Origin: Mycoplana rhizolycopersici
GTDB taxonomy: Bacteria > Pseudomonadota > Alphaproteobacteria > Rhizobiales > Rhizobiaceae
Direction of reading: 5' to 3'
Assembly (NCBI RefSeq): GCF_013378445.1
Contig: NZ_JABXYK010000010.1
Coordinates: 159,683-223,682, forward strand
Length of the DNA: 64,000 bases
Part shown: positions 35,404 through 45,949 of the stretch, one piece after another
Layout: the number at the start of each line of letters is the position of its first letter
Position numbering within the stretch: position 1 is the stretch's first letter
Program-made: the position numbers and the translations under genes
Notes under the pieces: model-generated
What the model was told of the DNA's origin: nothing
Databases searched by the model: none
What the model saw: the letters and a program-made list of their open reading frames with translations, nothing else

Positions 35404-36149
35404 CACGCAGCCTCTGCTTCGAGCACGCCGCCGAGATAGGCTTCCAGCACGGCTGGATCCCTGCGGACGATGTCGGGCGTTCCCTGGCAGATCACCCTGC
35501 CCTGCGCCATGACGACGACCTTGTGCGAAAGGCGCATGATCAGTTCCATATTGTGCTCGACGATCAGCACGGTCAGGCCGCCCGCGTTCAGCGCACGGAT
35601 ATGGCCGACGATCTCCTCCATCAGCGACGGGTTGACGCCGCCGGCCGGCTCGTCGAGCAGGATGATCTTCGGGTCCGACATCAGGAGAGCGGCGAGGTCC
35701 ATCAGCTTCTTCTGTCCGTAGGACAGGTTGTGTCCATCTTCGTAGGCGATGCGGGTGATGCCGAGAAAGTCGAGGATGCCCAGGGCCTTGTCCTTCTCCT
35801 GCGGGGAGATCGCCGGGCGGAAGAGGCCTGCAAGACCCTCGACCCTGGACTGGACGATCACGTTCTCGATGACCGTCATGTCGGCGAGATTGCGCGAGAT
35901 CTGGAAGGTGCGGCTGAGGCCCTTTGCCGTAATCTTGTGTGGACGCAGATGGTCGATCCGCTCCCCGTCCAGCCAGACCTCTCCGGAGGTCGGCGCAAGC
36001 GTACGGCTGATGCAGTTGAAGGCCGTGGTCTTGCCAGCGCCGTTCGGGCCGATCAGGGCCGTGATCGAGCCGCGCTCGACCTCGAACGAAGCCCCGTCCA
36101 CGGCCTTGATGCCGCCGAAATACTTGCAAAGATTCCTGATCTCGAGCAC
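35403..36149 (-). CDS. livG: Branched-chain-type ABC transporter ATPase, LivG
   Basis: This 248-residue ATPase has Walker A IGPNGAGKTT, signature LSYGQKKLMDLA and Walker B PKIILLDEPAGGVNP, typical of LivG. I prefer the GTG start at 36149 because GGAGGT lies 7 bases upstream, giving the usual LEIRNLCKYFGG N-terminus. An in-frame ATG at 36164 with no clear ribosome-binding site would add five residues. It pairs with LivF to drive LivHM. Confidence 0.9.
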   Translation of the reverse strand: MLEIRNLCKYFGGIKAVDGASFEVERGSITALIGPNGAGKTTAFNCISRTLAPTSGEVWLDGERIDHLRPHKITAKGLSRTFQISRNLADMTVIENVIVQSRVEGLAGLFRPAISPQEKDKALGILDFLGITRIAYEDGHNLSYGQKKLMDLAALLMSDPKIILLDEPAGGVNPSLMEEIVGHIRALNAGGLTVLIVEHNMELIMRLSHKVVVMAQGRVICQGTPDIVRRDPAVLEAYLGGVLEAEAA

Positions 36150-36227
36150 GTGCTCGACCTCCATGTCCAGATGACAGGTGTAAAAGCGGCGGGCGGCCAA
36201 GGTGTATGTGCCCGCCGCAGGCAGGGT

Positions 36228-37505
36228 TCAGAAGCCGGCCTTCGGATATTCGAGCGCCTCCACGCCCTCGAACTCGCCGGTGGGATAGACGAACTTCATT
36301 TCGCCGCCTTGCCACTGCGTCATGATGTGGCGCTTGTCCTCGGGCAGGCCGACATCGTCCCAGGAGAAGCGACCGAGTACGGTGCGCACTGGATCGTCCT
36401 TGGTCCGCGCGTTCAGCCATTCGCCCATCTTGGCATTGTCGGTGGAACCGGCGCCGATAATCGCCTGCTCGATGCCCTGGCAGACCGCGAAGGGAATCGC
36501 GCTGTCCTCGTCCGGTTGCAGCCCGTACTCCTTTTCGAACGCGGCGACGAAATCGGCATTGTTGAACGGCTTTCCGGCGAGCGTGCCCTCGAAGTTCACG
36601 TCCTTGTGCCAGGTGGTGTGGATCAGCACGCCTTCTGCGGAATCCTTGCCGACGCCGTCGATGAACTCCGTCTGTGCGCCCTGGCTGAGATAGACCAGCT
36701 TCGGCGTCGCTCCCACCGTCTTCAGAGCCCGGGTCAATTGCACCGCTTCCTCCGCGGATGCGGTGAGCCCGATGATCATTTCCGCACCAGAGCGCTTGAT
36801 GGAGTTGGCCAGGTTGAGCCAGTCGTTGAAGCCTTCCTCGGGCCACTTCTCCTCCATGACGAGCTTGATGCCGGCATCTGCGAGGTATCCCGGTGCGAGA
36901 TCGGCGACTTCCTTGTCGTTTGCCGGATCGATCACCTTCTGGCCGAGCAGCCCTGCGGCGATCGCGTTGGCGAAGAAGTCGTCGGCGTGGACGACCGCTA
37001 CACTCTTGGGCGCCTGGTCGGCGGCGATCTGCTCCTTGATGACGGCGACCACGTCCTTGCCGGTATATTCGGCCGCATTGACCTGGAAATAGAACAGGTT
37101 CTTGTGACCCTGCGTGTAGATCCGCAACGCGCCGCCGGAGGGAATCGGGTGGACCATGTTGTACTTGGACAGCACGTTGCCGACCGGGAAGGTCAGGCGG
37201 CTGGAGAATGTTCCATAGACCGCATCCACCTTGTCGACATTGATGAAACGTTCGTACTGGTTGATCGCGGTCGCGGGATCGGAACGATTGTCGCTGACGA
37301 TCAGTTCGACCTGCTTTCCGAGCAGGCCTCCCTTCTCATTGATCAGCTTGTTGCAGAGTTCATATCCGCGCTTGTGCTTTTCCCCGCTGACCGAAAGTCC
37401 GCCCGTGATCGGCAGCGATGCGCCAATCCTGATCGTATCAGCATAAGCCGCACCGGCCAGGAAGGCGGCACCCGCCGCTCCCGCCAGAAATGCCTTCATC
37501 CTCAT
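36228..37505 (-). CDS. ABC transporter substrate-binding protein, LivK-like
   Basis: This 425-residue periplasmic protein has a signal peptide (MRMKAFLAGAAGAAFLAGAAYA), then IRIGASLPITGGLSVSGEKHKRGYEL, the opening of type I amino-acid/amide binding proteins. It is longer than the roughly 370 residues of classical LivJ/LivK and belongs to the carboxylate/aromatic-binding branch. GGAGGAGC precedes the start. It is the first gene of the operon, facing the LacI regulator across a 277-base region with two operators, so its ligand is likely the pathway's substrate. Confidence 0.88.
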   Translation of the reverse strand: MRMKAFLAGAAGAAFLAGAAYADTIRIGASLPITGGLSVSGEKHKRGYELCNKLINEKGGLLGKQVELIVSDNRSDPATAINQYERFINVDKVDAVYGTFSSRLTFPVGNVLSKYNMVHPIPSGGALRIYTQGHKNLFYFQVNAAEYTGKDVVAVIKEQIAADQAPKSVAVVHADDFFANAIAAGLLGQKVIDPANDKEVADLAPGYLADAGIKLVMEEKWPEEGFNDWLNLANSIKRSGAEMIIGLTASAEEAVQLTRALKTVGATPKLVYLSQGAQTEFIDGVGKDSAEGVLIHTTWHKDVNFEGTLAGKPFNNADFVAAFEKEYGLQPDEDSAIPFAVCQGIEQAIIGAGSTDNAKMGEWLNARTKDDPVRTVLGRFSWDDVGLPEDKRHIMTQWQGGEMKFVYPTGEFEGVEALEYPKAGF

Positions 37506-37665
37506 TTTTGCTCCTCCCCAGGAAAATCGGATAATTCGGCAATCTCGATCGTCGTGACAGCGGTTCGACGTCGCCTCAATGCAATGGCGACGTTATGCGC
37601 GGCCGGGCTCCTCTTCCCGGTGCGCACCTAGACCTGCGTGATGCGCAGGCTTTGTGCAGCTGTCG

Positions 37666-37679
37666 TGCAATCGATTGCG
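37666..37679 (+). promoter_or_regulatory. LacI-family operator O1 in divergent promoter region
   Basis: TGCAATCGATTGCG is close to a perfect palindrome with the central CG typical of LacI/GalR operators. It lies about 160 bases upstream of the livK-like gene and 104 bases upstream of the LacI gene. A second copy with the same arms starts 54 bases downstream. Confidence 0.65.
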
Positions 37680-37719
37680 TGGAGCTTTGCAAATTTCCTG
37701 ATATCCGTCAAGAACGCCG

Positions 37720-37733
37720 TGCAAACGATTGCG
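37720..37733 (+). promoter_or_regulatory. LacI-family operator O2 upstream of the regulator gene
   Basis: TGCAAACGATTGCG differs at one position from the 37666 site. The two centres are 54 bases apart, close to five helical turns, which would allow cooperative binding or a small loop. It lies 49 bases upstream of the LacI start, in an AT-rich stretch (AATTTTTTTACG) likely to contain the promoter. Confidence 0.65.
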
Positions 37734-37782
37734 AATTTTTTTACGAAGGGATATCTACCCTCAGAAAGGGGTGGATTCCTGC

Positions 37783-38814
37783 ATGAAGCGCCGCGTCACA
37801 TTGAAGGATATCGCGAGGGAGACCGGTGTCCACGTCTCGACGGTTTCCCGCGCGCTCGATCCGGTTACGCGCAAGGCGATCACGGCCGAGGTTGCCGAGA
37901 AGATTCAGGCTGCAGCGGAGAGGCTTGGCTACCGCCCCAACCGGATTGCCGCGGGCCTGCGGACGAACCGAACGATGACGGTGGGCGTGATGATTCCCGA
38001 CATCACCAACGTCATCTTTCCGCCGATCCTGCGCGGCATCGAAAGCGTGCTCGAGCCGCTCGGATATGCCTCGATCATCGTAAATACGGATGGCGAGAAG
38101 GAGCGCGAGAGCAGGCTCGTCAATGTCCTGCGCGATCGTGGTGTCGACGGCATCATCCATGCTGCCGCGACGCGCGACGATCCGATGGTCGCGCGCGCGG
38201 CGGAGGACGGCATGCCGATCGTGACGCTCAATCGCCGGGTCGAGGACGGCGCCATCCCCTTCGTCATCAACGACGAACAGTCGGGGATTTGCCAGATGCT
38301 CCGCCATCTGATGGAACTGGGCCATCGGTCCATCGCGCATATCGCCGGTCCGCAGGACCTGTCGACCGGGCAATTGCGCCTCGCAGCGTTCCGGGATGCC
38401 ATGGCGGAAACAAAGCTTGCCTGCGATGAGAGACTGATCGCGACGGCCACCCATTTCGACGAGTCCGAAGGCGCGCGCTGCGTGGAGCAACTGCTGGCGT
38501 CGGGGCTGAGGTTCACCGCGGTTCTCTGCGCCAACGACCGCCTCGCGCTGGGCGCGATCGAGCGGCTGCACGAGAAGGGGCTGAATTGTCCCGCTGATGT
38601 TTCCGTCAGCGGTTTCAACGATATGCCGTTTCTCAACCTTATCCGCCCCAGGCTGACGACGATCCACATAGAACAGCACGGCGCAGGTCAGGCCGCCGCC
38701 AGGTTGCTCGTGCAACTGCTGAACGATGCCGAGACCGACCGGCTGCCGACGGAGACCGTTCTTCCGGTCCGGCTTGTCGTGCGCGAAAGCACGGGCCCCG
38801 CGCCCGCGCCATAG
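37783..38814 (+). CDS. LacI-family transcriptional regulator of the catabolic operon
   Basis: This 343-residue protein has the LacI helix-turn-helix and hinge at residues 5-60 (TLKDIARETGVHVSTVSRAL, then AERLGYRPNRIAAGLR) and a periplasmic-binding-type effector domain ending in IRPRLTTIHIEQHGAGQAA. The ATG at 37783 follows AAAGGGGTGG; an in-frame upstream codon at 37729 lies in the operator region. It is divergent from the 14-gene operon and faces two matching operators, so it most likely represses that operon until a substrate-derived ligand binds. Confidence 0.9.
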   Translation: MKRRVTLKDIARETGVHVSTVSRALDPVTRKAITAEVAEKIQAAAERLGYRPNRIAAGLRTNRTMTVGVMIPDITNVIFPPILRGIESVLEPLGYASIIVNTDGEKERESRLVNVLRDRGVDGIIHAAATRDDPMVARAAEDGMPIVTLNRRVEDGAIPFVINDEQSGICQMLRHLMELGHRSIAHIAGPQDLSTGQLRLAAFRDAMAETKLACDERLIATATHFDESEGARCVEQLLASGLRFTAVLCANDRLALGAIERLHEKGLNCPADVSVSGFNDMPFLNLIRPRLTTIHIEQHGAGQAAARLLVQLLNDAETDRLPTETVLPVRLVVRESTGPAPAP

Positions 38815-38938
38815 TTTGGCGAGCGGCTGCCGTCTCGCGCGCCTCGCCGAAAGTTGCTGCCAGCGCGGATCTAAGATCGCACGGCGCACGCGAGGAATGT
38901 TACTACGGTAAGCGCCAGCGAACGCTTGCAACCGCTGC

Positions 38939-39637
38939 TTACAGCGAGGCGTCCTCGATTTGGCACCACAGCGCAAGGAATGGCTCGCCGGTGCAGCGCA
39001 TGGCGAACTTTCGACCGGCCTCGTTGAAGAAGATCGTGCCGCGGTTCGCCCGGAACCAGATGTCGTCGTCGAGGCACACTTCCCCATCGGACAGAAGCAG
39101 GAAGACGCGGGAGTGGAACTGCACGTGGTCCGGAAAGCGGCTGTAGGGCGCCATCAGCGTCAGGCCGATGCGCACGTCGCTGCGCTGCTCTATGCCGCCG
39201 GGTCCGACGAGAACCGTATGGGCATGGGCCTTTTCGAAGCGGAGGCTTGCAAAGGGACCGGTGCGGCCGTGCCGCCAGACAAGCGTTTCAGACAGGGCGG
39301 AAAGGTGGGCGGAGAGTTCCGCCAACCGGCTGTGGCCATCGGCGAGATTGGCCAGCGCCCGCTGCCAATGCTCGATGATTTCGGGGTGATCTTGCGCAAG
39401 CTGGCCGGGATCGCCGCAACGGCCGAGCTTCTGATAAATTTTGCCCGCCAGATAGCTGGCCATGACCGGTACCTTCGGCGCGACAAGCAGGTCGCCCACG
39501 ACATTGAGAACGCCTTGCAGCGCTTGCGCGCGGTTGCCTGCCCTTAGCGGCGAAACCTGCCTGCGGGCAGGCTCCCGATCGTCGTTGAGAAGGAGGTCGG
39601 CGCTCCGCTTCGGAGACCTCATTGCAACTTGCGGCAT
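38939..39637 (-). CDS. DMSP-lyase-family (DddQ-like) cupin protein with incomplete metal site
   Basis: This 232-residue protein has a C-terminal cupin (about residues 130-225). It resembles the dimethylsulfoniopropionate lyase family, with an FEKAHAHTVLVGPGG approach strand and LTLMAPYSRFPDHVQFHSRVF. Two histidines with DddQ-like spacing (PDHVQFH) are present. The next ligand position (Tyr in DddQ) is Arg, and the late His is Phe in GRKFAMRC. Lyase activity is therefore doubtful, and it may be a sensor or another isomerase/lyase. It is convergent with the LacI gene and stands apart from other operons. AGGAACG precedes the ATG. Confidence 0.55.
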   Translation of the reverse strand: MPQVAMRSPKRSADLLLNDDREPARRQVSPLRAGNRAQALQGVLNVVGDLLVAPKVPVMASYLAGKIYQKLGRCGDPGQLAQDHPEIIEHWQRALANLADGHSRLAELSAHLSALSETLVWRHGRTGPFASLRFEKAHAHTVLVGPGGIEQRSDVRIGLTLMAPYSRFPDHVQFHSRVFLLLSDGEVCLDDDIWFRANRGTIFFNEAGRKFAMRCTGEPFLALWCQIEDASL

Positions 39638-39988
39638 TCGTTCCTATTGCCCCGGTTGATTCTTTGCGCGCACTCTGGCGGTGTCGCTCTTTGGTCGCAA
39701 GTGCCTTACCAGCTTCCGTGCCAGATAGCCATTCATCCGAGGTGGCGAGCGGCAATATGTTGCGCCGGTAGCGGAGGCTATCCAGGGCGAAGCGGCATTC
39801 GCAACGACGGCCATGCGACCGGCCTTTCAGACACGGATCGCGCTCTCGTCAGCCGGCCTTGGCCCCTGCCGAACACGTGCTTTTCAAAGAGGTCCAGTGC
39901 GTCCGAAGCAAGGGTGGCATCATCGCCCATCCGGCGGCCGGGAGTGTTGACAAGGATGACCCTGCCAACACTTGCATTTGCCTGTGGA
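39638..39988. other. Intergenic region, no gene recognised
   Basis: These 351 bases separate the cupin gene from the 3' end of the oxygenase gene. A minus-strand frame (39778-40023) contains VGRVILVNTPGRRMGDDA, which I could not place in any family. It overlaps the oxygenase gene and has no ribosome-binding site. It may be a remnant. Confidence 0.4.
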
Positions 39989-41044
39989 TCAGGCACCGGC
40001 TTCCTTTTTCTGCGCCTCGGCATAGTGCGCGAAAGTGGCGGCGAAGCGGCCGTTGATGTAGTCGCCCGAGGTCACCGGCGGGTACTTGGCCGGGTGATCC
40101 TCGTCGACGCAACTCGGCAGCGCTTCCACCAGCGTGTCGTAGTTCGGTCCGAAGAAGAACGGGATAGAGTAGCGTTCGCGGCCGGAGCGGTTGATCGCGC
40201 GGTGCACGGTCGAGGCGAACAGATCGTTCGTCCAGCGGGCCATCTGGTCGCCGACATTGACGACGAAGCAGCCAGGAACCGGATCGGCGGCAATCCATTC
40301 GCCCGATGCGTTCAGCACCTGCAAAGCCGAAATGCCGTCCTGCTGGGCCAGGATGGTGAAGCATTCGTAGTCGGAATGCGCCCCGATGCCGATCTGACGA
40401 TCGTCGATCTCGCCGAACTGTGGCGGATAATGCAGGACGCGAAGGGTGGCCAACGGCTTGTCGACCATCTGGTCGAAATAGGCCTCGTCGAGACCGAGCG
40501 CCAGCGCGAAGGCGTGCAGCAGGTGACCGCTCAGCGTCAGCATCTCGGCGTGATAGTTCTCAAGCGCGGTGCGCAGGGCGGGCGCGTCTTCCGGCCACTG
40601 GTTGGGGCCGTAGAGCACCTTGCCGGCGAGAACGTCGGGATCATCCGCCGGTACGTCGAGGGCGATGTCATAGGACTCGTGCAGATCGCCGCGTGCCGTC
40701 GGATCCGTGTTCTCCTCGAGCATGGCCGCATAGCCGCGATTGTTTTTCGATTTCGAGACGTGGTTCTTCATCTTCACCTCGTCCGGAAGCGCAAAATAGG
40801 ATTCGGCGGCGGCGAACGTGGCGGCCAGAACCTCTGCGGGGAAGTGGTGGTTCTTGATGTAGAGAAAGCCCACTTCCGTGCAGGCCTTGCGCAGGTCCTC
40901 GGCCAGTTTCTCCTTGGCGCCCGCATCGCCGCTGAACATCGGCTCCAGGTCGATGACGGGGATCTTGTCGAAGCTGACGCGCTGCGGGTCGAGCCCGCCG
41001 TTCTTCATCACGCGTGCGCCGTTGCCGGTCTCCACTACTTTCAT
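39989..41044 (-). CDS. 2-oxoglutarate/Fe(II)-dependent oxygenase (isopenicillin N synthase family)
   Basis: This 351-residue protein has the DIOX_N domain (IPVIDLEPMF, then GFLYIKNHHF) and the 2OG-Fe(II) oxygenase core. Iron ligands are HxD in GAHSDYECFTIL and the distal His in STVHRAINRSG; RYSIPFFF contains the Arg-x-Ser that binds 2-oxoglutarate. It would hydroxylate or demethylate a small substrate with release of succinate and CO2. It overlaps the LysR gene by 4 bases and the pair is divergent from a BMP-type ABC transporter, so the oxygenase probably acts on what that transporter imports. Confidence 0.85.
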   Translation of the reverse strand: MKVVETGNGARVMKNGGLDPQRVSFDKIPVIDLEPMFSGDAGAKEKLAEDLRKACTEVGFLYIKNHHFPAEVLAATFAAAESYFALPDEVKMKNHVSKSKNNRGYAAMLEENTDPTARGDLHESYDIALDVPADDPDVLAGKVLYGPNQWPEDAPALRTALENYHAEMLTLSGHLLHAFALALGLDEAYFDQMVDKPLATLRVLHYPPQFGEIDDRQIGIGAHSDYECFTILAQQDGISALQVLNASGEWIAADPVPGCFVVNVGDQMARWTNDLFASTVHRAINRSGRERYSIPFFFGPNYDTLVEALPSCVDEDHPAKYPPVTSGDYINGRFAATFAHYAEAQKKEAGA

Positions 41045-42000
41045 GTTCTTGTTCCCTCTGTTGGTTGGGTTGGGTCGAAAATTGTCTCGACGTAGTAGCG
41101 CGGTCCCTGGAAGACGAAGCCGGGTGAAAAGTAACGGCGGCAGACATCCATGAACGCGTTCATCTTGCGCGAGGCCGCATGCGGCCGCGTCAGCCGGATG
41201 CTGACGCGGCGCTCCGCCGACGCCCAGTCATCGAGCAATGGCACCAGATGGCCGCGCTCGCACTCGATTGCGGTGAAGAAGCGCGGCAGATAGGCTATGC
41301 CCTCGCCGGCGACGGCGAAGTACTTCACCGTCCAGTAATCGTTGGCGATCAGGCTGCTGCGCGGCAGGACGCTTTCCTGCGCAGCGCCTTTTTGCAGGCG
41401 CCAGTGCTGCAGCCCCGCCGGGGTCCGGTAGACGATGCCTTGATGGTCGGCGAGATCGGCGGGCCGCTGCGGCTGGCCGAAGCGTTCGACATAGCTGCTG
41501 CTGGCAAACAGCGCGAAGGTGGCAGTCGAAAGCGTTTCCCCTTCCCCATCGCCCTCGTCCCACGAGATCACCGCGTCCAGGGTGTCGAAGCTTTCGGCGG
41601 CATAGAGCACGTTCGGCGAGAAGAAGGTCAGCTCGATCTCGACGTTCGGATAAAGCCTGCGGAAGGCGATCAGCATCTGCGCATAGAACGCGGTGCCGAA
41701 TTCGCCGGTGGCGCCGATGCGCAGGGTTCCAGCCACGTCCTCGCTGACTTCGGAGACGGCGGCGCGAGCGGCGTCGCAGCTCTGCAGGATCTGGCGGGCG
41801 TGCTTGAGCAGGGTCTGTCCTGCTTCCGTCAGCAGCAGATTTCTGCCGGATCGCTCGAAAAGCGGGACGTTCAGATCGGTTTCCAACTGCTTGAGGCGCA
41901 GGCTCAGCGTCGATTTCGGCAGGCCATAGAGTTTACCTGCGGCCGATAGCGACCGCAGTTCGGCGATTTTCACGAAGGACGCCAGCGCATCGGTGTTCAC
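41041..42000 (-). CDS. LysR-family transcriptional regulator
   Basis: This 319-residue protein starts with GTG. Its LysR winged helix is at residues 3-62 (ALASFVKIAELRSLSAAG, LPKSTLSLRLKQLETDL), and an effector domain with the CrgA/AaeR-like pattern follows. It forms an operon with the oxygenase downstream and is divergent from the BMP transporter across 217 bases, the classical arrangement for LysR control of the divergent operon. The intervening AT-rich stretch near 42035-42060 probably contains the promoters. Confidence 0.87.
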   Translation of the reverse strand: MNTDALASFVKIAELRSLSAAGKLYGLPKSTLSLRLKQLETDLNVPLFERSGRNLLLTEAGQTLLKHARQILQSCDAARAAVSEVSEDVAGTLRIGATGEFGTAFYAQMLIAFRRLYPNVEIELTFFSPNVLYAAESFDTLDAVISWDEGDGEGETLSTATFALFASSSYVERFGQPQRPADLADHQGIVYRTPAGLQHWRLQKGAAQESVLPRSSLIANDYWTVKYFAVAGEGIAYLPRFFTAIECERGHLVPLLDDWASAERRVSIRLTRPHAASRKMNAFMDVCRRYFSPGFVFQGPRYYVETIFDPTQPTEGTRT

Positions 42001-42217
42001 GTCGGATCGTCCATAATCTTGAACAAAGTGACCATAATTTAGGCATGACTATTTTTATTGCATGAACGACCGTAATCGGCTTTTATGCACCGCACAAGAG
42101 CTCATTCGCTTTTGCAAAAACAGGGAACGCCAGCGACCGCCTCGGTCGGCGCGCACGTATTCGCGTGCCTCCGATGCGTCGACGGACGGGCCGAACCGAC
42201 AGCAAGGGAACAGTGAA

Positions 42218-43329
42218 ATGACTGCCAGCACAAACAAGCATCGGACGCGCAAGTGTCTCGTGGCGATCACGGCCGCGCTACTGGCGTCGGCTGCGACGGG
42301 CGCTAATGCCTTCACGCTCGAAGGCCCTCCGAAGGTCGCCTTCATCTACGCAAGCTCGGCGCAGGACGGCGGCTGGAATGAGGCCCTGGAAGCGGGCCGC
42401 AAGGCTGTTGAGGAACAGTTGCAGGTTCCCGTCGCCGTCACGGAAAACATTCCGGAAGAAGCGACCAAGCTGCGCGCGGCCATCGACCTCTACGTCAAGC
42501 GCGGTTTCAACATCATCGTCGGCACGACCTACGGCTACAGCGCCCCGATGGCGGAAGCTGCGAAGGCCTATCCGAACGTCGCCTTCCTCAGCGCCTCGGG
42601 CACGAACAACGGCCCGAACATGGAGAGCTTCTATGCCCGCACCTATCAGGGCTGGTATCTCGCGGGTGTGGCCGCCGGCCAGGCAACCAAGACCAAGAAG
42701 ATCGGCATTCTCGCCGGCTTCCCCGTGGGCGTCGTGAACTGGGACATCAACAGCTTCGCGCTCGGCGCGCGGTCGGTCGATCCGACCATCGAAACGGTCG
42801 CCGTATTCACCAATTCCTGGTGGGACCCGGTCAAGGAGGGGCAGGTCGCGCAGGCCATTCTCGACCAGAAGGCCGATGTCCTCGCCACCAATCTGAGTGC
42901 AACCTCGGCGCTGGATGCGGCCGAGAAGGCCGGCGTTCCCTCCATCGGCTTCCAGCTCGACATGTCGCATGCCGCACCGAAGACAATCCAGACTTCGGTC
43001 GTCTTCCGCTGGGAGAAATACCTGGTCCCGACGATCAAGGAAATCATCGACGGCAGCTGGAAGCCCGAGGAATTCGGGGCGTTTGAGGGGCTCGACAAGG
43101 GCGTGGTGGATCTCGCGCCTTTCGGCCCGGGCGTCACCGAGGAAACGAAGGCCAAGATCGAGACGGCAAGGCAGGCGATCATCGCCGGCACGATCGATCC
43201 CTTCCAGGGGCCTCTCAAGAAGCAGGACGGCACTGTCGTCGTCGAGGCCGGCGGCAAGCTGGACGATGCCGCGCTGTGGTCGATGGACTATTTCGTCGAA
43301 GGCATCACCGGCACCATGCCGGCCAAGCA

Positions 43330-43333
<4 letters not shown>
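42218..43333 (+). CDS. BMP-family ABC transporter substrate-binding protein
   Basis: This 371-residue periplasmic protein has a signal peptide ending near residue 31 (SAATGANA) and the BMP/PnrA fold (VAFIYASSAQDGGWNEALEAG, FLSASGTNNGPNMESFYAR). Family members bind nucleosides, purines or related compounds. The ATG at 42218 follows AAGGGAACAGTGAA; an in-frame ATG at 42062 would add a leader that destroys the signal peptide. It opens a four-gene transporter operon and its stop overlaps the ATPase start (ATGA). Confidence 0.9.
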
Positions 43334-44875
<1,542 letters not shown>

Positions 44876-44883
<8 letters not shown>

Positions 44884-45931
44884 TGCAGCATTTCTCGTAC
44901 GCCGGCAGCAGCCGGGTTTATTTCTGAGCGCGCTCTCCTATGCGGGCGGGCTCGCATTCGGTCTTGCGATTTCGGCGATGCTGCTGGTGCAGGCGGGCGT
45001 ACCCGCGAGCGCCCTTATCGACGAATTCCTGGTGGCCGCCTTCCTCACATCCGACGGCCTGTCGCAAACTGTGACGGCGGCGTTGCCGCTGATCCTCGTC
45101 GGTCTGGCTTCGGCGGTCGCGATGCGCGTCCGCTTCTGGAACATCGGCGTCGAGGGCCAGCTCTGGCTCGGCGCAGTGGCGGCGACGTGGGTCGCGCTGC
45201 ACGAAATCGGACCGGAGAGCCTGCGCCTCCCGCTTGCCTTCGTGCTTGCGGCGCTGGCGGGTTCCGGATGGATCGCCATCTCCCTCGTTCTGAAACAAAG
45301 ATGGGGCGTCAACGAAGTCATTTCTTCGCTGCTGCTCGGAAGCGTCGCGTTTCTGCTTGTGCAACATCTGCTGTTCGGCATTTGGCGCGATCCGGCCAAC
45401 AGCTTTCCGGTCACCGCCGCATTTCCGCAGGCAAGCCGCTTCTCGGCACTCGGTTGGGGACAGCTCCATGCCGGACTGTTCGTCGTCGCCCTGATCGCCC
45501 TTGCGGTCTGGTTCCTGCTGGAGCGCACGCGCGCCGGCTTCTACGCTGACGCCGTCGGCCTCAACCGGCAGGCGGCGCTGGCTACCGGCCTGCCGGTGCG
45601 CCGCACGCTTGCGGGACTTGTTCTTTTGTCTGGTGCGCTGTCCGGGCTGGCGGGCATGGTCGTTGTCTCGGGCACGGAGCACCGGCTGAACCAGGCCGTC
45701 GGCAACGGTTACCTGTTCAGTGCCATCGTCATTGCCTATCTGGCCCGCGCCAAGCCGTTCTGGGTGGTTGTCGTGGCGCTGGCGCTCGGGGCCGTATTCA
45801 CCGCTGGCAATGTCCTCAAGGTGTTCTACGGCATCTCCGAAGGAATGATCGTGCTGGTGCAGGGCACCGTGCTGATTTCGATCCTGATGGCGCAGTTCTT
45901 CAGCACCTATTCCCTCAACCGGCCAAGCTGA
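44876..45931 (+). CDS. BMP-type ABC transporter permease (YufP-like)
   Basis: This 351-residue membrane protein of the BPD_transp_2 family has the conserved FWNIGVEGQLWLGAVAATW near residues 95-113 and KQRWGVNEVISSLLLGSVA. The ATG at 44876 overlaps the ATPase stop by 8 bases; a frame starting at 44837 is inside the ATPase gene. It forms the channel with the next permease for a nucleoside-like solute. Confidence 0.9.
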
Positions 45932-45949
45932 CAGGAAGGTTCGCATCCC

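Noticed and set aside
35404..36846. Upstream extension of LivF
   Set aside because: It passes through livG and livK in a non-coding register.
35394..37631. 745-codon plus-strand frame opposite livG and the livK-like gene
   Set aside because: Antisense to two clear transporter genes and without any recognisable motif.
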